Below are positions 8,362-16,043 of a stretch of DNA of 50,382 nt, in pieces (position 1 is the stretch's first letter; the number at the start of each line of letters is the position of its first letter). A program made the position numbers and the translations under genes. A model generated the notes under the pieces. That model saw only the letters and a list, made by a program, of their open reading frames with translations, searched no databases and was not told the DNA's origin. The stretch comes from an uncultured Roseburia sp. (GTDB taxonomy: Bacteria > Bacillota > Clostridia > Lachnospirales > Lachnospiraceae): assembly GCA_947567625.1 (NCBI GenBank), contig CANONN010000024.1, forward strand, positions 1 through 50,382. Reading direction: 5' to 3'.

Positions 8362-8512
8362 ATCTCCATTCCGAGAACGTTTACGTTCGAGGAACCGCAG
8401 GAGAAATCTGCGAATGCAGTTTCTCCTGTCGGATCAGGGCTTATTTGTGACGTTCTCGGCACAAATAACCGTGTGATAAAATCAGCTATCAAGCTGATTT
8501 TTCACACTAATC
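8362..8512 (-). repeat. Family A structured element, copy 1 (cupin leader)
   Basis: Read on the minus strand it opens with TTAGTGTGAAAAATCAGC, which hairpins with GCTGATTTTATCACAC. A 10-bp closing stem follows, CCGAGAACGT (8459-8450) with ACGTTCTCGG (8380-8371), enclosing a hairpin CAGGAGAAA with TTTCTCCTG. The closing stem ends directly before AATGGAGATTAGTGTGAA, which carries the cupin ribosome site and GTG start. The closing strand can alternatively pair with GAGAACG inside the coding region (8341-8335). Confidence 0.75.
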
Positions 8513-8586
8513 CCTTATTATAATTTGGTCTCATTGTTCTTATTTTTAATATATGTGAAAGTATAGCTTTTGTTCAGATCAAACAG

Positions 8587-8762
8587 ATTAATCTCCATTC
8601 TGGAGCGTTTGCGCGACAGGGCGGGGCAAATCTCAAATATTGCGTATCACGAACAAGTTCGTGCGCCATCCGTGCTATTTGTAACGCTCCAGCACAATAT
8701 AGCCAACGTGAACAAGTTCACGTGTGATAAAATCAGCTATCAAGCTGATTTTTCACACTACC
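8587..8762 (-). repeat. Family A structured element, copy 2
   Basis: Same order as copy 1: terminal hairpin TAGTGTGAAAAATCAGC with GCTGATTTTATCACAC, then CGTGAAC-TTGTTCACG, then a 10-bp closing stem CTGGAGCGTT (8692-8683) with AACGCTCCAG (8609-8600), then AATGGAGATTA. The closing stem sequence differs from copy 1 but remains fully paired. Only a short frame of about 26 codons follows before 8521, so no gene of normal size is attached. It occupies most of the gap 8513-8778. Confidence 0.75.
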
Positions 8763-8778
8763 GTAATTTAAGACTTTT

Positions 8779-9624
8779 TTACCATGGATATTCGTATTCA
8801 AAGGATGCCTGGCTGCTTTCAAATGCGAAAAGCGTCTGGCCGGCTTTTTGCAAATGATAGTACGCCGTACAGGCCGCGCTTTCGTGGATAGTCCGTTTCA
8901 TACTTCCCATAACCGGCGCTCTCAGGGGCTGGGCAGCTTTTTTTAACAATCTAACTTCCAGACAAAGATCATGCTGCACAATCCGCAGAACACCGTTTTC
9001 GATCGCAGCCGGTTTGGCTCCCAGATAGGTAGCCAGCCGATATTCACGTCCCATCCACAACACAATCCCGATAATTCCCATAAAATGTATACCCGCAAAC
9101 GGTATATCGGCCACGGATAACATCAGGGAACCCTGTGAAAACAGACATTGTGTCCAGGCATATTTTTTCGGGAAAGATCTTCCCGAATCTCCCTCCCAAT
9201 AGCCCAGACTGTGGGGAAAAGAATATTTTCTTTCGTTGACATAGACAGTCCCGGCAACCGTATGGCACATGCTAAAGATATGATGGCGACATTCCATAAA
9301 CGGTGCCAGAGCGAATGGTCCCATAATATCATATTTTATTGGGGTGAGAGAACCAAATCGAAGCGTACCTTTTACGGACAATTTCGGCGTATCGACAGAC
9401 AGGCACATACCATGTTCGCTAAAGTAGTTTTTCCCGACATAAATTGTTTTCCCCCTGTGCCAAAATGCACTGCCGGGAAATCTGGCAGTATAAACGTTGT
9501 CTTCGGTTATAAATTGAATGGAACACGAGGTTTGATGCTTTGTGCGATGCATTGCCGGAATCACAGCCAGCGTACCTGCGTCGGACTGACATTTCAGATA
9601 CCAGCCATAAAAAGTATTTTGCAT
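8779..9624 (-). CDS. Tocopherol-cyclase-like protein of unknown substrate
   Basis: A 281-residue protein resembling the tocopherol-cyclase-like family, which in anaerobes has no known vitamin E role. Visible segments are the N-terminal TFYGWYLKCQS, TLAVIPAMH, and HSLGYWEGDSGRSFPKKYAWTQC near residues 150-170; this last pattern of Trp and acidic residues is typical of the family beta-barrel. The start at 9624 is supported by GGGAGG eight bases upstream. No signal peptide or membrane segment is clear. It is alone on its strand, with a family A element at its 3' side and two 41-bp repeats upstream. It may bind or modify a lipid; this rests on family resemblance only. Confidence 0.75.
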   Translation of the reverse strand: MQNTFYGWYLKCQSDAGTLAVIPAMHRTKHQTSCSIQFITEDNVYTARFPGSAFWHRGKTIYVGKNYFSEHGMCLSVDTPKLSVKGTLRFGSLTPIKYDIMGPFALAPFMECRHHIFSMCHTVAGTVYVNERKYSFPHSLGYWEGDSGRSFPKKYAWTQCLFSQGSLMLSVADIPFAGIHFMGIIGIVLWMGREYRLATYLGAKPAAIENGVLRIVQHDLCLEVRLLKKAAQPLRAPVMGSMKRTIHESAACTAYYHLQKAGQTLFAFESSQASFEYEYPW

Positions 9625-9692
9625 ATGTTGTTCCTCCCATGATAGCTTTTGTCCTATTTTTCCCATATTTGGCAATCTTTACGCACAAAGGG

Positions 9693-9800
9693 CATACGCT
9701 ATTTTAGCAGGCATTGAAACAAACTGTCATAACCTACTTCATCCGTCTCGTCAATGAAACATACGCTATTTTAGCAGGCATTGAAACAAACTGTCATAAC
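9693..9800. repeat. Two 41-bp direct repeats with a 26-bp spacer
   Basis: CATACGCTATTTTAGCAGGC followed by ATTGAAACAAACTGTCATAAC occurs identically at 9693-9733 and 9760-9800. The repeats lie between two divergent genes. The internal ATTGAAAC resembles the end of some CRISPR repeats, but there are only two copies and no cas genes. A paired operator for one or both flanking genes is equally possible. Confidence 0.85.
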
Positions 9801-9901
9801 TTGCAATTCTTCACATAAACTATATGGAATTTCAAGTATAAAACAAACAGGAAAATTTATTTATTTCCTTGTTTCTTATGAAAGCAGAAAGGACATTTAT
9901 T

Positions 9902-11683
9902 TTGCAAAGACTTCATTTAAAGAATCCTCATCATCACACCCACATGAAAATAAGAGCTGCCGCTGCCGTTTCTCTTCTTGTATCTTTTTGCTTTCTGGGC
10001 GGCTGTATCCCCTCCTACACTGCGGCTAATTTTGACAAATATATGGACGACTTATTCCGCAGCGAAGTAGCGGGAAATACCATTAATCTTCATTTTAATC
10101 TTCAGCATCCCGAAAATTACGGTATCACGGATGTGCCCGTCACATTGGGCTCTGTTTCCGCTGCGGATTCCGTTGAGAGCGCGTCCGAATCTGAAAATAT
10201 ACTTCATCTGCTAAATAAGTATGAATCTGCCGCTCTTACAACAGATCAGCGGCTGACTTTTGATACCTTGAAGGATTATATTCAGACGGGGCTTTCTCTC
10301 GCGCATTACACTTATTATGATGAGATTTTAAAGCCTTCGACCGGCATACAGGCCCAATTGCCGATTCTCTATGAAGAGTACCAGTTTTCCGGCAAAAAAG
10401 ACGTCGAGACCTATCTTACACTGCTCTCCCAGACCAAGGATTACTTCAGTCAGATTGCGGTTTTTGAGCAGGAAAAAGCGAAAGAGGGGTTATTCATGTC
10501 CGACTATGCCTGCCAGACGATAATCTCCCAATGCAGAGATTTTATTGCCGGCACGGAAGAAATCGGAACATCGACGCACTATCTGATTCAGACTTTTAAC
10601 AGCAAAGTGGACGCGCTGACCGATCTCTCCGCAGAAGAAAAAAATGATTACAAGCAAAAGAATCTCTCTGCCCTAGAGCAGTTTGTGTTTCCCGCCTACC
10701 GTGAATTGGCCGATGCATTAACCGCACTGATCGGTTCCGGCAAAAACGAGTGCGGCCTCTGCTATTTTCCTGACGGTAAGGACTTCTACGAAAAACTTGT
10801 CTACTACAACACGGGATATGCCGGTTCCGTCCAGGAAATTGCGGCGGCTATCGACACACAGCGCAGTATGGACCTGCTGGAATCCGCTCGTTTAAGTGCG
10901 GTCAATGAAAATCTCTGGGAAAGGTGTGAGACCGCCGCCGTCACTGACCGCGACCCCGCCGAGACACTTGGCATTTTGAAAGACACCATGTTACATGATT
11001 TTCCCGCTCCCCCAAAAACCCATGTGACCGTAAGCTTTATCGAAGAATGTATGCAGGAATATGTCGCTCCGGCATTTTACATAACGGCTCCGATCGACGC
11101 CGCCCAAAATCACTCCATCTACATTAACGCGACGACCGACCGCACCTCACTGCGCTATTTTACCACCCTGGCGCATGAAGGTTTCCCGGGTCATCTCTAC
11201 CAGACCGTTATGTCCTATCAGGCCGGTTTGCCGGATATCCGCTTTTTGTTGAATTATCCGGGATATGTCGAGGGTTGGGCGACTTACGTGGAAATGCTTT
11301 CCTACCAATATGCCGGACTAGAACCGGCGGTGTCTTCCCTGCTGTCGTTCAATCAGTCCTCCCTTTTAAGCCTGTACGCGTCCACGGATATCGGGATTCA
11401 TTATGAAGGATGGGATTTTGCCCAGATGAAAAAATTCTGGAATGACTATGGAATCTCCAACGAGACCACACTGCGCGAAATCTATGAATTGATCGTGGAA
11501 GAGCCCGCTCATTATCTAAAATATTATGTGGGTTATCTCGGATTTTTAGAGCTGAAAGAATATGCGATGAGTACTTATGGGAGAGATTACAGCGATATCG
11601 CGTTCCATCAGGCAGTGCTCGCGATGGGACCTGCGCCGTTTTCTATTTTAGAGCGTTATCTGCCGTCGTACTATAAAAATTAA
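9902..11683 (+). CDS. DUF885 lipoprotein, putative metallopeptidase
   Basis: Secreted, membrane-anchored protein of about 593 residues. A lipoprotein signal ends at LGGC about 35 residues from the chosen start, followed by a DUF885 domain. HEGFPGHLYQ near residue 424 gives the HExxxGH-type metal site seen in this family, and downstream YVEGWATYVE supplies a further Glu. The start is unsettled: TTG at 9902 has AAAGGA eight bases upstream, while ATG at 9944 gives a more usual short signal peptide but has no ribosome site. It may degrade peptides outside the cell. The gene stands alone and reads toward the restriction-modification cluster. Confidence 0.85.
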   Translation: MQRLHLKNPHHHTHMKIRAAAAVSLLVSFCFLGGCIPSYTAANFDKYMDDLFRSEVAGNTINLHFNLQHPENYGITDVPVTLGSVSAADSVESASESENILHLLNKYESAALTTDQRLTFDTLKDYIQTGLSLAHYTYYDEILKPSTGIQAQLPILYEEYQFSGKKDVETYLTLLSQTKDYFSQIAVFEQEKAKEGLFMSDYACQTIISQCRDFIAGTEEIGTSTHYLIQTFNSKVDALTDLSAEEKNDYKQKNLSALEQFVFPAYRELADALTALIGSGKNECGLCYFPDGKDFYEKLVYYNTGYAGSVQEIAAAIDTQRSMDLLESARLSAVNENLWERCETAAVTDRDPAETLGILKDTMLHDFPAPPKTHVTVSFIEECMQEYVAPAFYITAPIDAAQNHSIYINATTDRTSLRYFTTLAHEGFPGHLYQTVMSYQAGLPDIRFLLNYPGYVEGWATYVEMLSYQYAGLEPAVSSLLSFNQSSLLSLYASTDIGIHYEGWDFAQMKKFWNDYGISNETTLREIYELIVEEPAHYLKYYVGYLGFLELKEYAMSTYGRDYSDIAFHQAVLAMGPAPFSILERYLPSYYKN

Positions 11684-11692
11684 GAAATATTG

Positions 11693-11721
11693 TTACTTAT
11701 AGTCCGTTGTCCCATAAGTTT
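11693..11721 (+). promoter_or_regulatory. C-box-like operator of the restriction-modification controller
   Basis: The sequence contains ACTTATAGTCCGT, which matches the left half of known C-protein boxes (GACTTATAGTCCGTG type). ACTTATAG (11695-11702) and CCATAAGT (11712-11719) form an inverted repeat around it. It overlaps a promoter with -35 TTGTCC (11707-11712). C proteins bind such sites to activate and then repress their own gene. The identification is by memory of the consensus plus context. Confidence 0.65.
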
Positions 11722-11742
11722 CCTAACCTTATGATATCAAAG
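11707..11742 (+). promoter_or_regulatory. Predicted promoter of the C gene
   Basis: TTGTCC (11707-11712), a 17-base spacer, then TATGAT (11730-11735). The predicted transcription start is about 11742, exactly at the edge of the family B repeat at 11743. The C gene starts 164 bases further on, so its message would begin with the folded repeat. Confidence 0.6.
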
Positions 11743-11883
11743 TAACAGTCCAGCCTGCAACTGCGCACTTGCTGCGAATTTAGCAGCCAGTATCGCCGAA
11801 TAACCAAGAATCCGCTCCTTTGCCATAGGCAAACTTTAAATGGAGCGGATTCCGCAATAGAGAAGCCGAAGGCTGAACTTTTA
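11743..11883 (-). repeat. Family B palindromic repeat, copy 3 (between C-box promoter and C gene)
   Basis: Ends TAACAGTCCAGCC and GGCTGAACTTTTA. The inner stem GAATCCGCTCC with GGAGCGGATTC matches the copy 2 subtype in reverse orientation. It ends 5 bases before the AGGAGG of the controller gene. Removing it would put the promoter at a normal distance from the gene, so it looks like an insertion into an existing leader. Confidence 0.8.
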
Positions 11884-11905
11884 CATATCAAAAGGAGGCA
11901 AGCTT

Positions 11906-12136
11906 ATGATTCAAAGAGACTTCGGACTTGCAGTCAAAAATTACCGAAAGCAATTGGGACTCAGTCAGGAGAAGTTTGCGTTAAGTATCTCAATGGATAG
12001 AACTTATTATGCTTCAGTAGAAGCCGGAAAAAGAAATATTTCCATACAAAATATCGATAAAATCGCAAAAGGTCTTGATATCGCGCTGTCAGACTTATTT
12101 AAATATATGGAAGAACATGTTATACCTACTAGATGA
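11906..12136 (+). CDS. Controller (C) protein, XRE-type helix-turn-helix
   Basis: A 76-residue protein consisting of one XRE/lambda-repressor-like helix-turn-helix (YRKQLGLSQEKFALSISMDRTYYASVEAGKRNIS, about 14-47). This is the normal size and fold of restriction-modification controller proteins, which delay endonuclease expression until the host DNA is methylated. AGGAGG lies seven bases before the ATG. The endonuclease gene follows after 13 bases, as in C-R operons, and a C-box-like operator lies upstream beyond the inserted repeat. Small phage-type regulators share the fold; the neighbouring nuclease and methyltransferase support the C-protein call. Confidence 0.8.
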   Translation: MIQRDFGLAVKNYRKQLGLSQEKFALSISMDRTYYASVEAGKRNISIQNIDKIAKGLDIALSDLFKYMEEHVIPTR

Positions 12137-12149
12137 AAAGGACGTTTTT

Positions 12150-12821
12150 ATGCACAATTACATCATAAATCCTGCAATTTCGTTTTACTGTGGATTTCCA
12201 CTTACAATTAATCATGTTATCACTGCTATACACAATAGCAATGATATTTTAGAATCCCTTCCTTTTTCACTTTACCGCAGTATTGATTACAAAACTACAA
12301 GTTCCCTGATTGGTTGTACATTCTGTGAAAATATTGTTCAGACAACTAATGGCATGGCCATCGTCAATCCAATTGAGAAAGGACATCCTGACATTATCCC
12401 TTGTACAGCAGCAGGCTCAACCGAAATTCAATTACGCAACTATCCTATAGGATTAGAAATTAAATGTACCATCGGCAGTATTCCAAAAAACACTTTGATT
12501 GAAAAAGCTTCATCCCGTATCCATGAACTGTCTAACATTACATGGCAGGCACATCATCAGGAAGTGACACAACTCTTAGGAATTACGTTCGATTATATTA
12601 CTACTGCCACCGGTAACAAGCCGGTGATTACTGCGGCATTTTATTCCAATCAACTTTGTAAAGATGACTGGGGAGCGATCAGCGGTACGAGTGGGCGCAA
12701 TACAAAAGTCTGCGGTATGAAAGCTTCGGGAAAACAAAAAATGGGGGCAGGCTGGTTCGCCATTTTAGATGATGATCCGGTTTATTTTGAAAAATATTCA
12801 CAAATATTCAAATTTACATAA
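12150..12821 (+). CDS. Type II restriction endonuclease (PD-(D/E)XK fold)
   Basis: A 223-residue protein with the nuclease signature Pro80-Asp81 (GHPDIIP) followed by Glu103-x-Lys105 (GLEIKC), the metal-binding core of PD-(D/E)XK enzymes. I chose the ATG at 12150 because AAAAGGA precedes it and it follows the C gene stop by 13 bases; a longer frame from 12075 overlaps the C gene and is unlikely. It reads toward the convergent C5-methyltransferase with only 16 bases between stops. Recognition sequence cannot be read from the protein; ApaLI-like enzymes are one family to compare. Base composition is more AT-rich than the flanking housekeeping genes, suggesting transfer. Confidence 0.78.
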   Translation: MHNYIINPAISFYCGFPLTINHVITAIHNSNDILESLPFSLYRSIDYKTTSSLIGCTFCENIVQTTNGMAIVNPIEKGHPDIIPCTAAGSTEIQLRNYPIGLEIKCTIGSIPKNTLIEKASSRIHELSNITWQAHHQEVTQLLGITFDYITTATGNKPVITAAFYSNQLCKDDWGAISGTSGRNTKVCGMKASGKQKMGAGWFAILDDDPVYFEKYSQIFKFT

Positions 12822-12837
12822 TAATATTGCTACAAAT

Positions 12838-14076
12838 CTAATTTTTTTTCAATACTTTATCTACTCGTTTTAAATTATTCCCCAATAATTTTGTGTATAC
12901 CGGCGTTACAGGTTCTCCCAAAATATCACGCAATAACACGGAACTGGCATATACTTCTTTCCCATTTTTTATCCGTGTCCATTTATATTCATCTGGATTT
13001 ATTCCATATAACAAAGCTATCTCATAGATGGATAATACTCTGTTCTGGGTAGGATGAATATTTTTGTCCGAACAGGCATATGCTGAGCGAGTTGTAACAG
13101 TCGGCGCCGGTTCATCTTCATTCATCCTTTTATATGTTGAAACAAATCCTTTGATTAATCGATACTCGCCGTTTTTTTTGACTGTAGGTTTAGGCAGCAA
13201 TTCACCGCAATGTATGCAGAAAACATCCGTTTTATCAGAAATATTATGGCAAATAGGACATTCATTGTTGTCAAATGCACTGCAATTAGGTTTTGTATTA
13301 GATATCCAATAATATAATTCGGGACGTGATACCGGTACATAATGTAATGGATGAAAATGAGATGTCGCTTTTATTTTATCCGCACTGTCCAACTCCGGTA
13401 AATTCCCTATCGCCTGCCCAACTGTCTTAAAATCTTCTTTTTTCAATATTCGGTTCGGAAATAATTCAGCGATATCAAATTCATCGTTTTCCAGTTCTTT
13501 ATCTATAAAAATTCCTATTGTACGTCTTCTATTTTGGGCAATTCCATATTCTGCCATGTTATGCACTTCAAATCTTCCATGATAGCCAGCTTCTATTAAC
13601 ATTTTTTCAAATTCATAGACCAAAAGAACTTCATTTCCACTATCATTAATAATCTTTGTCTGAAACATTCGATCAACATTTTCCCATACAAAAAATTTGG
13701 GTTTTAATTGTACTAATAACTCATATACATATTTGAATAAATAATTTCTTTCATCAATCTGAGACCGTTTTCCATCCCTCATCGCTTTTTTTATTGTCCC
13801 CATACCATTTTTGGACATTCCCTGACACGGAGGAGTTGCAACAATCATAAATAATCGCTCACCGTTCAGTTGTTTTATGGCTTTATCATAAATCTCATGT
13901 ACATGTTTAGATATATCTCCCACTATAATTTCAGTATTCTTATAATTGTTTTTTAATATTTCGGCTCTATTTGCATCAATCTCATTCATAATAATTGGAA
14001 GGAAACCTGCATTGCGAAATCCAATATCACCGATTCCTCCTCCTGAAAACAAACTGATATATTTATATGTTTCCAT
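12838..14076 (-). CDS. DNA (cytosine-5) methyltransferase of the R-M system
   Basis: Transfers a methyl group from SAM to cytosine C5, protecting the site cut by the neighbouring nuclease. The 412 residues show motif I (SLFSGGGIGDIGF, 8-20), motif IV with catalytic Cys84 (ATPPCQGMS), motif VI (WENVD, 131-135), motif VIII (QNRRRTIGIF, 181-190) and a motif IX-like stretch (APTVTTRSAYA, 324-334). The target-recognition region contains an insert with CPIC (273-276) and CIHC (287-290), a probable zinc ribbon, uncommon in simple C5 enzymes. The ATG at 14076 follows GGGGAC by four bases; the longer frame has no better site. A family A element forms its leader, in the gap after rsmI. Confidence 0.93.
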   Translation of the reverse strand: METYKYISLFSGGGIGDIGFRNAGFLPIIMNEIDANRAEILKNNYKNTEIIVGDISKHVHEIYDKAIKQLNGERLFMIVATPPCQGMSKNGMGTIKKAMRDGKRSQIDERNYLFKYVYELLVQLKPKFFVWENVDRMFQTKIINDSGNEVLLVYEFEKMLIEAGYHGRFEVHNMAEYGIAQNRRRTIGIFIDKELENDEFDIAELFPNRILKKEDFKTVGQAIGNLPELDSADKIKATSHFHPLHYVPVSRPELYYWISNTKPNCSAFDNNECPICHNISDKTDVFCIHCGELLPKPTVKKNGEYRLIKGFVSTYKRMNEDEPAPTVTTRSAYACSDKNIHPTQNRVLSIYEIALLYGINPDEYKWTRIKNGKEVYASSVLLRDILGEPVTPVYTKLLGNNLKRVDKVLKKN

Positions 14077-14082
14077 AAAAGT

Positions 14083-14190
14083 CCCCATTTCTGCGCACGT
14101 TTTTTGCGCATAACAAATTTGTGACAAGTGCGCGCAGACACAAATTTGCGTGTGAAAAAGGTATTTTTCACACTAGTCTCCATTCAATAT
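14083..14190 (-). repeat. Family A structured element, copy 3 (methyltransferase leader)
   Basis: On the minus strand: AATGGAGACTAGTGTGAAAA, which forms the hairpin GTGTGAAAAA with TTTTTCACAC (14150-14173), then a closing stem TCTGCGC (14138-14132) with GCGCAGA (14096-14090), then AATGGGGAC, the ribosome site of the methyltransferase. The order matches copies 1 and 2 with different stem sequences. Here the ribosome site directly follows the stem, so folding could influence translation. Confidence 0.7.
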
Positions 14191-14225
14191 ATGACTTTTT
14201 TCGTCACTACCATATTGTATTACGG

Positions 14226-15077
14226 TCAATTTTCCCCAAGCAACTGCCGATACACATCCCGCCTGCTGACCCCTCTGTCTTTGGCGACCAGCCGCATAGC
14301 CTCTTTGTGCGCGATGCCCTGGTCTTCGTAATATGCCATATGCGCCTCCAAAGTCATGGCTTCCCAGCCTGCCTGCTGCTCCCGGCGTATGGATGCATAG
14401 GATTTGCCCTCGACGACCAGCACATATTCTCCGCGGGGTTCCTGCTCTCTGTAAAAAGACAGGGCATCGGCAAGCGTCGTCTTTTTCATTTCTTCATGGC
14501 GCTTGGTGAGTTCCCTGCAAATGGAAATACTGCGGTTTTCCAGCACACGATATAAATCTTCCAAAGTCTGTATCAGATGATGCGGCGCCTCGTACAGCAC
14601 CATAGTCCTTGTCTCGTCTTTTAATTCTTGTAGTATAATACCACGCTCTTTTTTATCTCGCGGCAAAAAAGCCTCAAATGCGAAACGCCTCGTCTTCTGC
14701 CCGGACATGGTGAGCGCTGTAACACAGGCCGCCGCTCCGGGAAGAGAGGTAACCGTGATTCCCTCCTCAAGACAAATGCGCACCAAATCTTCACCCGGGT
14801 CGGAAATCCCCGGAGTCCCGGCATCGGTAATCAGGGCGATATCCATACCCTGACGCAGCTTATTGACAAGCTGATATGCCTTGTCAATTTTGTTATATTC
14901 GTGATAGCTGGTCATCGGAGTTTTAATCTCAAAATGATTCAGCAATTTGAGCGAATTGCGCGTATCCTCCGCCGCGATCAGGTCAACTTCCCGCAATGTG
15001 CGCACGACGCGATAAGTGATATCCTCTAAATTACCGATCGGTGTCGCGCATAAATATAATTTTCCACCCGTTTCCAT
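14226..15077 (-). CDS. rsmI: 16S rRNA (cytidine-1402 2'-O) methyltransferase RsmI
   Basis: Methylates the ribose of C1402 in the 16S rRNA decoding centre, using SAM. The 283 residues belong to the tetrapyrrole-methylase fold, with the N-terminal LYLCATPIGNLEDITYR, AEDTR, ALITDAGTPGISDPG (near 80-94) and SLPGAAA. Length is typical. I chose the ATG at 15077 (METGGKLY) because GGAGG lies six bases before it. It lies between the orphan fumarase alpha gene and the methyltransferase, all on the minus strand. Confidence 0.93.
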   Translation of the reverse strand: METGGKLYLCATPIGNLEDITYRVVRTLREVDLIAAEDTRNSLKLLNHFEIKTPMTSYHEYNKIDKAYQLVNKLRQGMDIALITDAGTPGISDPGEDLVRICLEEGITVTSLPGAAACVTALTMSGQKTRRFAFEAFLPRDKKERGIILQELKDETRTMVLYEAPHHLIQTLEDLYRVLENRSISICRELTKRHEEMKKTTLADALSFYREQEPRGEYVLVVEGKSYASIRREQQAGWEAMTLEAHMAYYEDQGIAHKEAMRLVAKDRGVSRRDVYRQLLGEN

Positions 15078-15165
15078 GCAAACCTCCAGGATTCTGCTCT
15101 GCGAAACCTCCAATTCAAATACGAGCCTTAGAATCATTTTTCAGATTCATTCTTTCTTTATGACG

Positions 15166-16017
15166 TTATAACTCGCACACGACGTGCCGATTGACATGAC
15201 AGCAGATATTGACCGCTACCGGAAGTCCCGCAATGTGCGTGGCATAAGTATTAATATTGACGGCGAGCGCTGTGACGCTGCCTCCAAGCCCGCCCGGTCC
15301 AATGCCAAGCCGGTTTACCTTATCCAACAGTTCCAGTTCCAGTTCTTTGATATATGGAATACTCGAATGTTCATTTACCGGCCTGGTGAGCGCTTTTTTT
15401 GCGAGTATCGCGCATTTTTCAAATGTGCCGCCGATACCGACCCCAACCACCATCGGCGGACAGGCATTCGGTCCGGCGTCTTTGACCGCCGTCATGATTG
15501 CATCTTTGACACCTTCGATTCCGTCAGCCGGCTTTAACATAAAGACACGGCTCATATTTTCACTGCCGAATCCTTTTGGCGCCAATGTTATCTTCATCTT
15601 GTCACCGGGCACAATAGCATAGTGAATGACAGCGGGCGTGTTATCCCTGGTATTTTCACGGATGATCGGATCGCCCACCACAGATTTTCTCAGGTATCCT
15701 TCTGTATAGCCCCGGCGCACGCCCTCATTGATGGCGTCCTCAAGAGCCATACCTTCCACATGAACATCCTGTCCCAACTCTATAAAGAATACAGCCATCC
15801 CGGTATCCTGACAGATCGGTATCATCTCTTCCTCTGCAATTTTTAAATTTTCCTGAAGCTGGTTTAAGATCTTTTGTCCGAGCTCCGATTTTTCTTTTAA
15901 GACTGCTTTCTTCATTGTCTCGTCCATATCCGGCGACAGATAATGGTTTGCTTTTATACACATCTGGCTAATTGTCTGTATAATCTCATCTGTATGAATG
16001 GTTCGTATCATATCCAT
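15166..16017 (-). CDS. Fumarate hydratase class I, alpha subunit
   Basis: N-terminal subunit of the two-part, oxygen-sensitive [4Fe-4S] fumarase (or L-tartrate dehydratase), which interconverts fumarate and malate in the cytoplasm. The 283-residue protein has the cluster-ligand region ICQDTGMAVFF (near 70), RKSVVGDPIIRENTRDNTPA, GFGSENMSR and GIGGTFEKCA. A cysteine in CPPMVVGVGIGG and one in FEKCA are the other likely cluster ligands. AAGGA lies seven bases before the ATG at 16017. The beta subunit gene that usually follows is absent; rsmI follows instead. A related dehydratase with a different substrate cannot be excluded. Confidence 0.9.
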   Translation of the reverse strand: MDMIRTIHTDEIIQTISQMCIKANHYLSPDMDETMKKAVLKEKSELGQKILNQLQENLKIAEEEMIPICQDTGMAVFFIELGQDVHVEGMALEDAINEGVRRGYTEGYLRKSVVGDPIIRENTRDNTPAVIHYAIVPGDKMKITLAPKGFGSENMSRVFMLKPADGIEGVKDAIMTAVKDAGPNACPPMVVGVGIGGTFEKCAILAKKALTRPVNEHSSIPYIKELELELLDKVNRLGIGPGGLGGSVTALAVNINTYATHIAGLPVAVNICCHVNRHVVCEL

Positions 16018-16043
16018 TTCCATTTCCTTTCTTTCTGGCTGAA

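Noticed and set aside
8358-8492. Extended N-terminus for the cupin protein
   Set aside because: This part of the frame is the family A palindromic element, which recurs at other loci in non-coding settings.
9693-9800. CRISPR array
   Set aside because: Only two repeats of 41 bp with one 26-bp spacer, and no cas genes. Recorded as a direct repeat instead.
12075-12149. Longer N-terminus for the restriction endonuclease
   Set aside because: It would overlap the controller gene in another frame. The ATG at 12150 has a ribosome site and normal spacing after the C stop.
13986-14183. 65-residue frame overlapping the methyltransferase start (minus strand)
   Set aside because: It begins inside the family A element and runs out of frame through the methyltransferase gene. 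No family resemblance.
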